From positions 1,177,826 through 1,241,825 of the forward strand of contig JAMWFC010000116.1 of NCBI GenBank assembly GCA_027475525.1: 64,000 nucleotides of DNA, given 5' to 3'. Position 1 is the first letter of the stretch; the number at the start of each line of letters is the position of its first letter. The stretch comes from Macrolepiota albuminosa (taxonomy: Eukaryota > Basidiomycota > Agaricomycetes > Agaricales > Agaricaceae). A model generated the notes under the pieces. It worked only from the letters and a program-made list of their open reading frames with translations, was not told where the DNA came from and made no database searches. This document shows, one piece after another, positions 1-11,094 of the stretch. The position numbers and the translations under genes were made by a program.

Positions 1-1648
1 CGGTGGACGGTGGACGGGGTGCCGCTGATGGGTGATGGGGGTGCCGGTGATGGGTGATGGGGATGGGGATGGGTAACGAACGGGTAAGCAAGGAGGCGCC
101 GCGCCGCGCTGCGCAGAGTTTACGACGTGATCGGGGTTCGGGGGGTTTATTTTGAATGCATACATGCTAGTGTATCCGATTATATATATCTTTCTTTGAT
201 TGCTTTTTCAACGCAGAGCAGAGCAGGGTGTTTACGAATTCGAACCTTGCGTTGCGAGCTCCTACTTTGACGAGTGGGGTTTTTTTGATTTTTTTTTTTT
301 CTTTTGTGGGCTTTTTGGTTTGTATCTTGATCTGGACCCCTCGAGCTCCTCAGCCTCCCCATCAGATCAGTGAGTACTGATGTACTTATGTAGATGGTTT
401 GGTCGACTGTGTTTGTGTTGTTTTTATCATTTCATTTTTATCATGATGGTGTGAGTCAATTGTCGTCGCGCTGTGTCAGCTGTGGTCGCAGTCGGACTGC
501 ATATGCTCATGATGGAGACAGGACAAGAACAAGGACGAGGACAGTCCACTGCGGTCGTGGTGGCGTCTGATTTTTTACGTATGGGATATCCGGGATGTGT
601 CCCATCGGGTCTGGTCTGTTCTGTGTTCTGGTCTCTTTTGTTGTGATTGTCGTGGATGCAGCTTGATGTATGTGACCGCGTATGACTCGTGTGGGCTCTG
701 GTTACTAGGACTTACAACAACGTTCCTGCTAGGGACAGTTTTTTGTATAACCCCGGACGTTCATCTTTTGCCCTTTACCTTTAGGATTTTACTAGCTGGC
801 TGTCATGAAAGCCGACGAATGGCTTTTTGGCTTTTTGGCTTGTACCTCTGATCTATGGAATAACTGAATGAAAGAACTCTGTTTATACCGCCGGCAAGCC
901 ACGATACAGGGCTAAGAGGCGGGGGGAAAGTATAACTCCACTCCGAAGATTTTGTGTGGCGAGTGTAAGGCGCGGTCATGTCGCGAATGGCTCAGGCTCT
1001 GATCTATTGATACGATCTGTTTTTCCCATGACTTCTGTCATATGGAATCATTTTAGCAGTCCCGGAAATGTCTACTGCGGTCCACGGGTAGCGTCTAATC
1101 TTACGTTACGCACGTTGTTACACCTGACATGAACTCCACTGGGTCTGCTCTTTGGGGTTTGCGATCATAGACATCAACGGCAGATAGGTTTTTTTTAAAA
1201 TCGAGTGCGCTGTCGTCTCTGCGGATGGTGGCTCGACGACCGTGGCTACTAGTATTTCCAATCACAAGGATCGTGGTTTGAATGCCGACATCTGTGATTT
1301 GGGGAGGTTCGTACATCACCCCGATGTTCTTTCGCCCCAGGGTGTTTCTTGTTTCCTATTTTTGGTCTCGTGCGGTGGAGTTCATCACCGTTTACCGCTG
1401 GGTATAGTACTTTGGATATCTTCTTCGCCAGCGCATCACTGTGGAGACTCTGTCATCGACGGTGGCGTCGTAAACCCTGTCACCCTTGCATCCTCCTCCA
1501 CTCGGGCATATTTTCTCCGTTTTTGGGCGTCGAAATCAAAACTGATCCGAGCGTGTCGGCGGAGCGCGCTGCACGTCTACTTTTACCATCATCAGCCATC
1601 AGCTTTGGATTTTATATTGTTCATGATTCGTATCATGTCAGACATATA
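1..1648. repeat. Left copy of a long direct repeat (HSF downstream region)
   Basis: This stretch matches 62262-64000 in the same orientation along its whole length. The first roughly 1060 bases differ from the other copy by scattered substitutions and small indels (for example an 8-base deletion near 690 and changes near 225, 600 and 745). From about 1062 to 1648 I see no difference. The other copy lies directly downstream of the HSF-type gene, so the left copy probably follows a second HSF copy outside the window. It contains T-rich tracts near 280-300 and no convincing gene; short open frames here have no family features. It may be a true segmental duplication or two haplotypes placed in one scaffold. 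Confidence 0.93.
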
Positions 1649-2387
1649 ACGGATCCTACCAAGAACTTCACAACCGTCTCCAATTGTCGTCGTCTTGTCA
1701 GATACAAGTGACCCGTACATAGCGCTCAATAGGTCTTCTTGACGACCCGACTCGGATATGGCTGATATTTGACTGTTTCTACGAATAAGCACGACAGTTT
1801 CTCTCGATCTCCTCGGAAACACAATACAAGTCACACTTCTTTCCGAGTCGCATGCTTCTACTCTCTCTCTCAGGTTTGGGGTGTTTACCATGTCCCACAC
1901 CGTCACATCATGCTCTCTCCAAATATAGTCTGCTCGTTCTCAAGCTACTAACAGAGGAAGGTGGATACGTTATAAAAATGTCCCGATGTCCGCGATAGGA
2001 GGGTAGTTTTTCAAGAGACCGGCCGTTGTAATCTATCGATTTGTGATGACTTCTGACTTCTTTGGCCTGATGCATCACTGGTACTGAACAGCGTTTTGCT
2101 GCTTCTCTTGGACTAAGTATAACTGCTTGAGAGAGCCGTCATGTGCCACCTCTTCGGGCCCCGCGGTAGTTATTCTTGTGTACATGCTCAGATGGTCCTA
2201 ACGTTTGGAATAGAAGGTGTCTAGAAGTTGGAATACCGGGTCTTCGACGTTTCGCATCAGTATATCGTCTTCTTTGCAGCCTCTCGCAGGGCTGTTGGGC
2301 CATATCTCTCGGTGCTGGCCTCTGTGCGACGTGTGCGTTTGAAGCCATGTCATCCTTTAGTGACATCTCAGAACTTTTCGTCAATGT
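1649..2387. other. Intergenic, no gene recognised
   Basis: Unique sequence to the right of the repeat. Both strands were read for protein motifs, tRNA-like folds and tandem repeats and nothing could be supported. Short open frames on both strands overlap each other and have no recognisable composition. Confidence 0.5.
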
Positions 2388-3442
2388 TTAACAGCATTTA
2401 CTATAAAACATGTTCCAACTAGGCAGTATTGTAGATAGATTGATGATATTGATCAAGGTCCGCCAGTTCCTGTCTCCTGTGACTTTTAGCTTACTTCTAC
2501 ACAGGACGTCCGTCTTCTTTTCTTGCCATATTTTCAGATATTGGTCCAGCGAATTCGAGATGCATAGATAATCTGCGAAGAACGTGAAAATACATGGTGT
2601 TCCCCGAGTTCTATTGTCCACTATGACTGTGGTGAGAAATCGGCCTGTGTGAATTCGGATGGATGACAGAGTCTTTTTCGGTCCATGTGAATCTTGAACT
2701 ATCTTTTCGATTATCTTTCGGATGAGTGATTGTTCAAACTGGCCGATTACTCCAGCACGTGGTGGGTTAAATATATGCAGTGGACGACAAAAGTGATAGA
2801 TCCACACTCTGTGCGAGTGATCGCGGAGGAAGATGGCCCCGGCGTACTTAGGAAACATAAAGACATCTTGAATACATGAGCTCCATGCCAGGCGGTTGAG
2901 CCAGCACTGAAAGCGAGGGGATAGGGGTTTCACAATGGGCCGCTTCATAAACAGGAACGGAAGAGTCCAGTTGGCATTAAACCTTGTTATATTATAAACT
3001 TGTAATGTATTCAAAGGAACACTTTCCAGTTCATCACACATCATGTTACCGATCTGTCGGTAAAGGTGGGTGGATTGGAAAGTACCACAGAAAGATTCCT
3101 TCACTTGCACTTGCGAGTTTCCATCTCGTCTCGGGTTACTTACAGCATCAATTTCTCCGTTATATGCCCGGAACACTCTTGAATCGGCTTATTACGTTCG
3201 TGGCAGATACGAAAATTAATGGGCCCCTGAACCAAGATAATCTCTATGCAGTTAACACGGCCGGAAGAACGAACAGCACCTAGATAATCAGAGGACGAGG
3301 ATGAAGCTATTGAAGTAAAATGACCATTTCGTGGCAGTTCCTTCTGAGGTTTTGCAAGCGAAGGGTGCTGCAAGAAAATATTGTGACAGTGAGCATTGAA
3401 CCTTGTTGAACTTGATATTAATGGTTCGGCAGATAACACCAT
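2388..3442 (-). CDS. Hypothetical protein, possibly two exons; may be a gene remnant
   Basis: On the minus strand an open frame of about 262 codons (3176 to 2388) follows a 100-codon frame (3442 to 3140), and the two could be joined by an intron near 3150-3180. The longer frame is rich in aromatic and basic residues (for example FRAYNGEIDAVSNPRRDG at its start and VWIYHFCRPLHIFNPPRAGV in the middle) and has no signal peptide or clear membrane span. I do not recognise a family. The length exceeds what neighbouring noise frames reach, which is the main reason to list it. It could be a species-specific gene, a decayed gene or a chance frame. Confidence 0.25.
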
Positions 3443-3807
3443 GTGAATATGCTTTCAAGTGCCGTACATTTATTACTTAGTACTTGTACACGGAATGTTC
3501 AGTTCCCAACAAGTAAATGTGGGCCTCGGTACACACGGACATAGCCTCTGCACCGCAAAGGCTTGGTGCAGATGCATTTGCGACGCGCTACTTACTCGTA
3601 CTATACGTAATAAAACATTGGTACGTTGTAGATCCATAAAGGATCAAAAATAGACGAGAAATGACAACGGTGGAAAAATGAGCCATATGGCACCGTGACC
3701 GATTGTGACAATCTTTCTTGTTTTCCACCAATTGCCTCGCCTGTGCGCCTGCAGTCCTCTGGGCCCCCACATTCGTTTAATCCTCGTTCTTTTTGCAAAT
3801 CAAAGCG

Positions 3808-5926
3808 ATGGGCCTCCACAACGACCACAAGCTATTCCACAGACGCGTCGCCGCACTCAAGCAACGTCGTCTCCCACCTCACGAGGAGGCCGCTAAGCTC
3901 AAGGAACTCATTGCTCGGTTCAGCCCCACCTTCATCTGGACAGCGACGTTGACCGACAGCATTCCTCTTATTCCTCTTCCTACCTTGCCTGCTTTCGGTG
4001 AGTTGGGTTGACAATCAGTGATCACTGACAGACAGATAGCGCTGCTGTTTGCTGTTGCCAACGAAGCGCCGTGGCTCGGTTGTTGTTGGCGATCATGCTT
4101 CTTCGTTCCTGCTTCGGTGTATTGAAAAAAGCTTCTGACGCGCTCTTTTTCCATTAGCCACCCCTACTGCTGCCAGCGACGACAGCGACGGCGACGGCAA
4201 GAACGGTAATGGCCTTGTAACCACGTCGTCTGCTCCTACGCCCGCACCTGTTACGGTTCCCACGGTTCCCACAACGACTAGTACCCCTGTTGTCAACACT
4301 AATACTGTTGTGGCTCCCAATCCTGTTGCACAGACCACACAGACCGCACAGACTGCGCAGACGATCCAGACCACGAATGCGGTTCCAACAACCAGCACGA
4401 CCACAGTTCTCTTTACAGACCCTGTCACGACCTCTACACCCCCGGCAGTGGTGAGCTTGAAATTTGGCTTTTTTGATATTGCCGATCTCTGATTTAATTG
4501 ACCCTTTCAGGTCACGAAGCCTGGCGTTACCCCCCTGTCTCTCGCCACCACCCCAGGACCAGTGACATCTGTGACCATAACGAGTTCTACCGTTTCGTTG
4601 GCTGCTGCCAGTGCAACAGAGACCGATTCTTCCGAATCTGGTACAAACGTTGGAGGCATTGTAGGTGGTGTTGTTGGTGGTTTGCTCGCTGTTGCAGCCC
4701 TTATCTTTGTTATTCGCTTCCTTCTGGTAAGTCTTGTCTCGACACAGTTGACAACGATGTGTTCTAAAGTTAATCGGTTATAGAACCGCCAGAGGAGGCG
4801 CAATGATGAGATCAGCGCTGCAGCATTCAATGCCCATGACTTCCGACGCTCCGCGGTCCTCATGGAAGACCCTCCTACCCATGACGAGACTGTTGAGCGC
4901 GGTTTCAATCCTAGGCCGCCCACCATGATTGAGCGCAGGCTTGCTTCTCCTGCGCCAACATTTGGCACTCAATACGTTGTTCCAGCGCCAGTCATGGGAC
5001 ATCCTGATTATGGATACAACCAATACCAGGCGTACGGACCGACGCAGATGATGCCCCCCAACTCTGCAACTGCGATGCTCAACAATGCACCATACCCTAA
5101 CATGGTATATCCTAATTCTGCTAACAACCAATCGCCCTTCTCGCCCATCGCGACACCTGTTGGCGGAACTTTCAATGAAGAAAACCATCATGCGGCTGTA
5201 CTCACCAGGCAATCGTCCAATGGTTCTCGCGCTTCCTCTGCTCACGGCCCTGATGGCTATCCTTCACAAGATCCCAATCACGGTGGATCTACAAGTCCTA
5301 AACAGAGTGACTACATAGACCTTAACCGCTCCAGCGTGACACCGTTCCAGGCTGCTCAATACACTGAAATATCGCAAAAGCTTGGTACTGAAGTACCTTC
5401 CGGTACAATCATCCAGCAATCCAAGCCTAACGAGGTTGCGCCCCCTGTTCCCACGAAGGACAATCAACTCTCTTCGCCATTCTCTGACCCTATGCCCGGA
5501 CAACTTTCGTACCCCGGTGAAGTCTCCCCTCGCCCATCGACCGATTCTGTCTCCCGCCAAATCGATGACTTCCCCGTGCCTCCCTCTCCCGTCCATAGCA
5601 ACCTATCTCGCGTAGACTCCGTCCCTCCTATGCTTCCGGAAATACCCATGGGCTCCCGCCCGTCGTCATACAACTTCCCTGCGTCTGATCACGAAAATTA
5701 TATCCCGAACAATACGACAAAGGAGTACTCCAAGAGTCCTCTCGGAACTCAGTCCCCTGCCACCCCGAGCCCGCTCGCGTCGGGCGTTGGGGTTCTTCCG
5801 CCTCAGCCTGCGGCAACTAGTCAATCGGTTGCTGCGCCGCTTACACCACGTCAGAACAAGTTTGAGATTCCGGCCAAGAGGCCTGACACGGTGTACGATG
5901 ACCAGGATGCATATGGCGGTATCTAA
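3808..5926 (+). CDS. Single-span membrane protein with Ser/Thr/Pro-rich outer domain and long proline-rich tail
   Basis: Four exons fit canonical splice sites and keep frame: 3808-3997, 4158-4450, 4511-4726 and 4784-5926, giving 613 residues. The N-terminus is basic and has no clear signal peptide. Residues about 65-200 are Ser/Thr/Pro/Val-rich with TAQTAQTIQTT-type repeats, as in heavily O-glycosylated fungal surface proteins. One glycine-rich membrane span (GGIVGGVVGGLLAVAALIFV) lies near residue 220, and exon 3 ends right after it. The roughly 380-residue C-terminal part begins with basic residues (NRQRRRND) and is Pro/Ser-rich and probably cytoplasmic. It is clearly paralogous to the gene at 16137: both share an F-x-A-x-x-F-RRSA-x-L-x-EDP block just after the membrane, RPP-x-MI-x-R, and the C-terminal end DAYGG plus Ile or Met. 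Function is unknown. Wall sensing or signalling is an inference from architecture only. Confidence 0.85.
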
Positions 5927-6929
5927 CGGAAGGATTTTGTGAACTCAATATACACGATGGAATAGTTTGGTTCGATTTATGGGGAGTTGTACGATATCTT
6001 TCTTTTCTACTGTCTACGACCTTTCAATGCTTTTTTCCGTTTTGTCTGACGTCCGATGGGATAGGGCGGAGCACCTGTGCCTTTTTCATTTCGCATTTCT
6101 GATTTATTCTAGTGATTGCTTGCAATGTGTCTGGATACACATGGCCTCAACGGTGCGGGCACACGGTGCCTGCGGTAAATTTCCATTACTTATTCATATC
6201 TTTAATTTACGTTCTATCCAGAATTGCACTACTGACTTTAGATATATTTCTTTTCAACCCTACGTCTATGGTAGTGCGTATTACACCTACACCGGCTTTA
6301 AACTTTCCCGTTGAACGTCGAGCTTATGGCTGCCATACCCATTTTTTCTACCTACATCCTTATGCAAGTATATGCGGTTTATAAAGCACCTTGTGAACTG
6401 GGGGATGGTATGGGTGAGTCATCATGCAATTTCCTCGTCTTGTTCGCTTCAGGTCAAGTTGCAAGCCACTGAGATTATATCGTGGCTCCACACATTGACA
6501 GAAAAGGGACATGGTAGAAAATCAGAACAGTCCCTTAAAATAGTCGATTTGTTTTCAAGCGGGGAAACCAGGGCCATCGGCATGATCGCCGCGAAAATCG
6601 GAGGCAGAGGGCAGGATGCTTTTTGGGCATTCCTTCAACGCAAGAAAAGCGAAACAAGGTATAGCCTGAGTGTGAGCACCAAAGAGAGATTGCAGCATGT
6701 CACTATTCAAGTGCACAATAGTATATATGGGGGATGGAGTCGAAATTTAAACTTTAAGTGACAAGCGCGGGCGGGTGTAGTCGGGTGTGACTTCAATATA
6801 GCCTAATCTGCAACGAAAGTCGGTGGGGACGCCACTGTGACTGACATGAGAAGAGGCCGTCATCATCAGCATGGCCGCACCCCAATTCTTCTTTTTTTTC
6901 ACCCTCATTTTGTCTGTCCTCTCCCTTTC
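5927..6929. other. Intergenic between the membrane protein and the DUF6533 gene
   Basis: About 1 kb without a supported gene. A 129-codon open frame at 6372-6761 has no recognisable domain and no good start context, so I do not call it. The first few hundred bases are presumably the 3' untranslated region of the upstream gene. Confidence 0.5.
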
Positions 6930-6936
6930 TATATAA
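6930..6936 (+). promoter_or_regulatory. TATA box of the DUF6533 gene
   Basis: TATATAA follows a pyrimidine-rich run (CCTCTCCCTTTC) and lies about 70 bases before the ATG at 7007, a usual distance in fungal promoters. Confidence 0.5.
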
Positions 6937-7006
6937 CCAAGCTGGCCGTATTCCTTACTGGGGACTGGAAAGGCGACTAGTAGTTCTGTAGTCGTTGTAA
7001 TTTGGC

Positions 7007-8506
7007 ATGGACGTCAACACCACCTTGCCAGATGCCATCCAGATCATCCGGGAGGCTCGATACGCTATCGTTGCTGTCTACAGTATTCAGATTTACGAGT
7101 GGTTTGCGACGTGAGTTGTGCCTTGGTCATGGGGTTAGTAGCATACTGATGAATTTGATCAGGCTAGGCAAGGAGATCGAGCTGGTGTGTTCAAGTGTCG
7201 ACCTTCCTACTCACTCTTATCGTTTAATAGATCTACAAATCCCGCTGGAATTCTGTCAAAGTCGCGTATCTCCTCTGTCGGTACTACCCCCTACTCCTTT
7301 GGCCTATTGTCATAGTCGCATATTGTGGAACTTGGTCATACGATTTCTGCAGTCGCTTTGGTCCCCCCGTGCACGTCCTGTTCATGCCATGTGTAAGTGC
7401 CTTTCCCTATAGCTCCAATGGCATTTCCAAGGCACTTACGCAACCTTTCAGCAACTATTTCCACAAGGTTGGCTCTGTTCAAAGTAAAATGAAACGAGTC
7501 ACGTCTGATCAGAACTCTCACAGCGGTAATGTTGATGCGCGCGTATGCGTTTTCAGGCCGTGACAAGCGTGTACTTGCCTTGCTTTTGCTGTGTTATGCC
7601 GGACTTGTGGCCGTTGATATTTGGTCATTCTGCACGCATGTTTCGACAATACCGGAGATTGCTTTTATAGCTCTGGGGGGTACTGGATGTTATCCATACT
7701 ATGGGAAGGGTTACATGGGGTTTCGGATCGGTGTAAGTCGTCTCATCGTTTCTCTGTTTGACCTTGTTCTTATGAGATTGTCTAGTATTCGATGGTATGC
7801 ATGCTGTTCACTTGTTATACTTTAGTTTGGAAATTGATACCGGATGATTCCTAGTTGGCTGCTACATTGATGGACCTCATTTCGTTGACAATCGTGCTCG
7901 GGGTATGTTTTGTAAGGCTAGTTTATAGCTTCATTAATGATGGTTTGGATATCCAGGTCTGTTTCCGCAAGAAGAACCGAGAGGTTTCGTTGGCTAGGTA
8001 CTTTTGTAAACAAGGTAAATCCAGTTCTATCACTGCAAAGAACTGATGCTGAAAGTCGTCCATCAGGGCTCGTCGCCTTTGGTCTCGTTATTGCCGTCAA
8101 CGTTACTGCAGCAGGCTTTTTCTTCAAGTACGCTTTTCAAATTACTTGATTCGATGCTTCCTTACACCAACGTTCGTATCCAGCCAGCGGAGTCATCACA
8201 ACGGGCTTGGACTTCCATTCATCATGGTTGTGTCGAATCTCATCGTAAGTTTTTCTCCTATTGGCTTTCAATTGCGTCAGCAACATTTCTGACCCTTTTA
8301 CCCAGGCATGTCGCGTGTAAGATAACTTTCTGAATTCCTAAGTACAAGCAACTAACTAGACCCGACTCAGCATACTTGAACTACGCAGAAAAGTGTCGCC
8401 TTCCGAAGCGGAGGTCTCAGCACAGTACTCCATCATCATTCGGCGAGCCTTGTCAACACAATCAGACCAATGGCTCATTGCGTCAAACCGTGACAGGTGT
8501 AGATAA
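7007..8506 (+). CDS. DUF6533-family multi-span membrane protein
   Basis: The protein starts MDVNTTLPDAIQIIREARY and shows the DUF6533 opening: a short N-terminal helix, then a span ending YEWFATLGKEIELIYKSRW and a second hydrophobic segment after NSVKVAYLLCRYYPLLLWP. Later come MLMRAYAFSGRDKRVLAL and LLLCYAGLVAVDIWSF, the arginine-tyrosine-glycine-arginine block typical of the family. The last exon encodes ILELRRKVSPSEAE and ends at 8504-8506. About nine short introns are needed. I can place most of them, but the splice between the CRYYPLL exon and the MLMRAYAF exon (about 7390-7530) is uncertain. DUF6533 proteins are very numerous in Agaricomycetes and have no assigned function. The fold looks like a seven-span protein, but this is not a STE3 pheromone receptor: it lacks that family's N-terminal pattern. 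Confidence 0.8.
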
Positions 8507-9386
8507 CATCGCTACCAATTCCTAACACACGCGCGGACTTTCGTTGAGCATTTCTAGATGGACTTAAAGCCAACTTCTATGCACACGCACAGACGACACT
8601 GCAAATGCACTTGATACCTCAACTACCTGATTGATACCCAAAAAATTGTACCAGCGATCTTCTGTACTTGTACGTATTATATCCTTCCTTCTACATCCCA
8701 CTTTGCGGTCCTACAGTTTTACGTAGTTTTGATATCGCATCACACGCTCATTGCTTGCTTATCTTACCCTTTCGTTCTCGCTATCGTATTTGTCAGTAGA
8801 CAAAACCACTCGCTATCGTTTACTACTTGAAACATCTGTTTTCGTGTCTGTCTTTTGAAGATCTTTGATGATACCTTTCGCTGTCCAACACAACTTAGCT
8901 CTGGAAATCCGAGTGAAAAAGTCTATGAGGGGCGTGATCATCTCTTCCATGTTGTCGACCAATAGAAAAGACAGCTGAATCATTATGTTTTGCCGACAGC
9001 TTTCGCGACCTCTCGCCCCTTCTGCTCGCCTACAGGGTGGTATTATCCGTGAAGGGTCTGTCCACTGAGCTCGGCTGTTCTAAATCTTGTTGGAAGAAAC
9101 AAAATCCCTTACTGGACTGCAAAATCCGCGTACACGTGTTTGGAAAATATTGTTCTGAACCTACCGGACGACACATCAACGATCTTGTCTCAGAGAACAA
9201 TTAGCGCCTCCCTCTTTGGGTGCACTACGCCTGCCATCTGATCAAATTCGAGATTTTGTCTCTGCTGCCAACCTTGTTTGCTGTTCCAAAAAAGGCATGA
9301 ACAATATCTGTCCAAGTTTTCACAGACAAGAGAGGACAGGCTTATGCCTCCTTTATTCGTACCTTGGGATAAGACTCCCCTGAAGG
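8507..9386. other. Intergenic, upstream region of the first pheromone gene
   Basis: No gene is supported. The right half (about 9100-9386) resembles the upstream blocks of the other pheromone genes: it has a CAAATCCGC-like block, a run near CCAAAAAAGGCATGAACAAT and a diverged ACAAGAGA where the others have ACAAGGGA. Confidence 0.5.
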
Positions 9387-9394
9387 TATAAAAA
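9387..9394 (+). promoter_or_regulatory. TATA box of pheromone gene A
   Basis: TATAAAAA, 67 bases before the next feature at the ATG (9461). It is followed by the CCAGAGTTCAAAGTCTCCAG leader that recurs before all five pheromone genes. Confidence 0.75.
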
Positions 9395-9460
9395 CCCTCT
9401 AACCAGAGTTCAAAGTCTCCAGGATCACACAGACCTACCTACATCCACACAACCTACTCA

Positions 9461-9571
9461 ATGGATTCTTTCGTCGCTCTCAACGTCTCTTCCAAACCCG
9501 CTGATTTCCAGCCCATCAACCAAGAGGCCGACCCTAGCGGTGATCAGCAATCATACTGCGTCGTTGCTTAA
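9461..9571 (+). CDS. Lipopeptide mating pheromone precursor, copy A (type 1)
   Basis: This 36-residue peptide begins MDSFVALNVSSKPADFQPIN and ends SYCVVA. Cys-aliphatic-aliphatic-Ala is a CaaX box, the signal for C-terminal farnesylation, trimming and carboxyl methylation of basidiomycete mating pheromones. The Glu-Ala at residues 22-23, ten residues before the cysteine and including it at residue 33, occupies the usual N-terminal processing position, which would leave DPSGDQQSYC as mature peptide (inferred). Its precursor is identical to copies B and C. Its 3' flank, however, resembles copies D and E, so the gene looks mosaic. An intron after the stop codon (9608-9662) is predicted. Secreted pheromones of this class are sensed by STE3-type receptors; none is visible here. 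Confidence 0.95.
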   Translation: MDSFVALNVSSKPADFQPINQEADPSGDQQSYCVVA

Positions 9572-9607
9572 GCACTCGCGTGGTGGCATAGAATTGATCA
9601 TTACTCT

Positions 9608-9662
9608 GTAAGCTCTTTTCAACGTTTTCTAGGCGAATATGCACTTACAATTGAATGGACAG
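9608..9662 (+). other. Predicted intron after the stop codon, pheromone gene A
   Basis: GTAAGC donor and GGACAG acceptor, 55 bases, with a CTTAC branch-like motif about 20 bases before the acceptor. The same arrangement recurs after all five pheromone stops. Confidence 0.5.
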
Positions 9663-10430
9663 TTAACCAACACTTTTAAATATTATTCATATTTATTGAT
9701 CTTCGTTCAAAGGGAGATTGGATTTGGGTGATACATTTGGGTTGGGGATATTGGTCATTATTTGGGATTCTGTGGGGGCAGGCATTCGTCTTGCTATATA
9801 GTTTACTATCCATTGACCGGAGCTTGCTTGATTAATTCAATGAGTTTAAATGATCTTTTGCGTAGTTGAAAGTGTAGAAGTCGGATATATTCAACTTCAG
9901 AATTCTGAGCTGTGTACTTTGGCGAGGATCATTGGACTCTGTTCTCAAGGGCCGAAATTAATGTCGAATTAATTTTAAGCTTGGAAATCTACTTTAGTCC
10001 TGGGATTATGATCACCGGAGCTCTTACACCTTTTACCAAGTAAGGCTCCTGTATTTCTTGCCTTGTCTGCCAACCTTCATCACATTCTCTTGTCCGGGAA
10101 TAGGACGATGCAATGTAGACAAGGTTCTGGTGAAGCTGGTGCTTATTCTTTCGATGTCACGGTTTAGAATACTACGGTAAATTGATCCTCAGTCACACCG
10201 TATAAGATATTGTACGACTGAGTTCATTACCTTAGGATAATACAGTAAGTGATCCACAGGGTGAAATCGATACGATGAATATGAGATTATAACTATAACC
10301 AGAGTACATCCCCACCCTCAGTCCATTATCGCGGTCGAGCAAGGCATTATTTAACTCACGGTCTCTTGCCCACACGAGTCTCGAGGGCCCGTAGTTTATC
10401 TTTCGTGCTCCAATCCTCGAGACAATAATC

Positions 10431-10584
10431 TTTGCCAGACAATAGATTCCTGCAGAAAATGTCACCTAGAATGTAGAGGCATGCTGTAACCCTGAATCGC
10501 TCGCGCATTTGCCAGACAATAGATTCCTGCAGAAAATGTCACCTAGAATGTAGAGGCATGCTGTAACCCTGAATCGCTCGCGCA
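10431..10584 (+). repeat. Exact tandem duplication, period 77 bp
   Basis: The 77 bases beginning TTTGCCAGACAATAGATTCC occur twice without any mismatch (10431-10507 and 10508-10584). The homologous unit around copy C (about 13370) has this segment only once. Two other duplications of exactly 77 bp occur in this window (60911 and 63152), so an assembly origin is likely. Confidence 0.97.
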
Positions 10585-10754
10585 TCATGCGCCCTTACAT
10601 TACGATCTTGTGCTCAAGAACAATTAGCATTTCCTTTTTGGGTGTAGCACATCCGCCACCTGACAAAAGGAGAAAACTTAGTTCTGCTGCCAACTTTGTT
10701 TCCACTCCAAAAAAAACCATGAACAAGACGGCATGAGCATGGCCAAGCGTCCAG

Positions 10755-10762
10755 ACAAGGGA
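10755..10762 (+). promoter_or_regulatory. ACAAGGGA element, pheromone gene B promoter
   Basis: ACAAGGGA lies about 70 bases before the TATA box. It is present at a similar distance in the promoters of copies B, C, D and E. It resembles the pheromone response element core ACAAAGGGA bound by HMG-box factors of the Ustilago Prf1 type, one base shorter. The resemblance is seen directly; the function is inferred. Confidence 0.4.
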
Positions 10763-10824
10763 GCCAGGCAGAAAATTGACCACTGACCCTCGCCTGGTAC
10801 CTTACAATCAGGCTCACTTCACTG

Positions 10825-10832
10825 TATAAAAA
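10825..10832 (+). promoter_or_regulatory. TATA box of pheromone gene B
   Basis: TATAAAAA, followed by the shared leader CCAGAGTCCGAAGTCTCCAG, and 72 bases before the ATG at 10897. Confidence 0.75.
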
Positions 10833-10896
10833 GCTCCTCACCAGAGTCCGAAGTCTCCAGGATCACACAGACCTACAACCACACCAGCTTACTCAA

Positions 10897-11007
10897 ATGG
10901 ATTCTTTCGTCGCCCTCAATGTCTCTTCCAAACCCGCTGATTTCCAGCCCATCAACCAAGAGGCCGACCCTAGCGGCGATCAGCAATCATACTGCGTCGT
11001 TGCTTAA
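10897..11007 (+). CDS. Lipopeptide mating pheromone precursor, copy B (type 1)
   Basis: The 36-residue precursor is identical to copies A and C. It differs only at silent positions (for example GCC for GCT at Ala6 and GGC for GGT at Gly27). The C-terminal CaaX box is CVVA, with the predicted processing site after Glu-Ala at residues 22-23. The gene sits in a direct repeat unit shared with copy C. A predicted intron follows the stop at 11043-11094. Its upstream region carries the exact 77-bp tandem duplication at 10431, which copy C lacks. Confidence 0.95.
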   Translation: MDSFVALNVSSKPADFQPINQEADPSGDQQSYCVVA

Positions 11008-11042
11008 GCACTTTGTGACTGCAAAGGACTAATCATTATTCT

Positions 11043-11094
11043 GTAAGTTCCTCACATTTCTTAACTGAATTTGTACTCACAAAAGTCTACATAG
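11043..11094 (+). other. Predicted intron after the stop codon, pheromone gene B
   Basis: GTAAGT donor 36 bases after the stop codon, ACTCAC branch-like motif, ATAG acceptor; 52 bases. Conserved in position with the other four genes. Confidence 0.5.

Noticed and set aside
1101..1319. A 72-residue minus-strand protein repeated identically at 63453-63671
   Set aside because: Its identity follows from the long direct repeat. The frame has no domain, no start context and no sign of coding composition.
4507..5245. Long minus-strand frames across the first membrane-protein gene
   Set aside because: They are antisense to well-supported exons and show arginine-rich low-complexity sequence typical of shadows.
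7007..8506. A STE3-type pheromone receptor next to the pheromone cluster
   Set aside because: It is multi-span, but the opening, the RAYAFSGRDKR block and the C-terminal LELRRK pattern are those of DUF6533, and STE3 motifs are absent.
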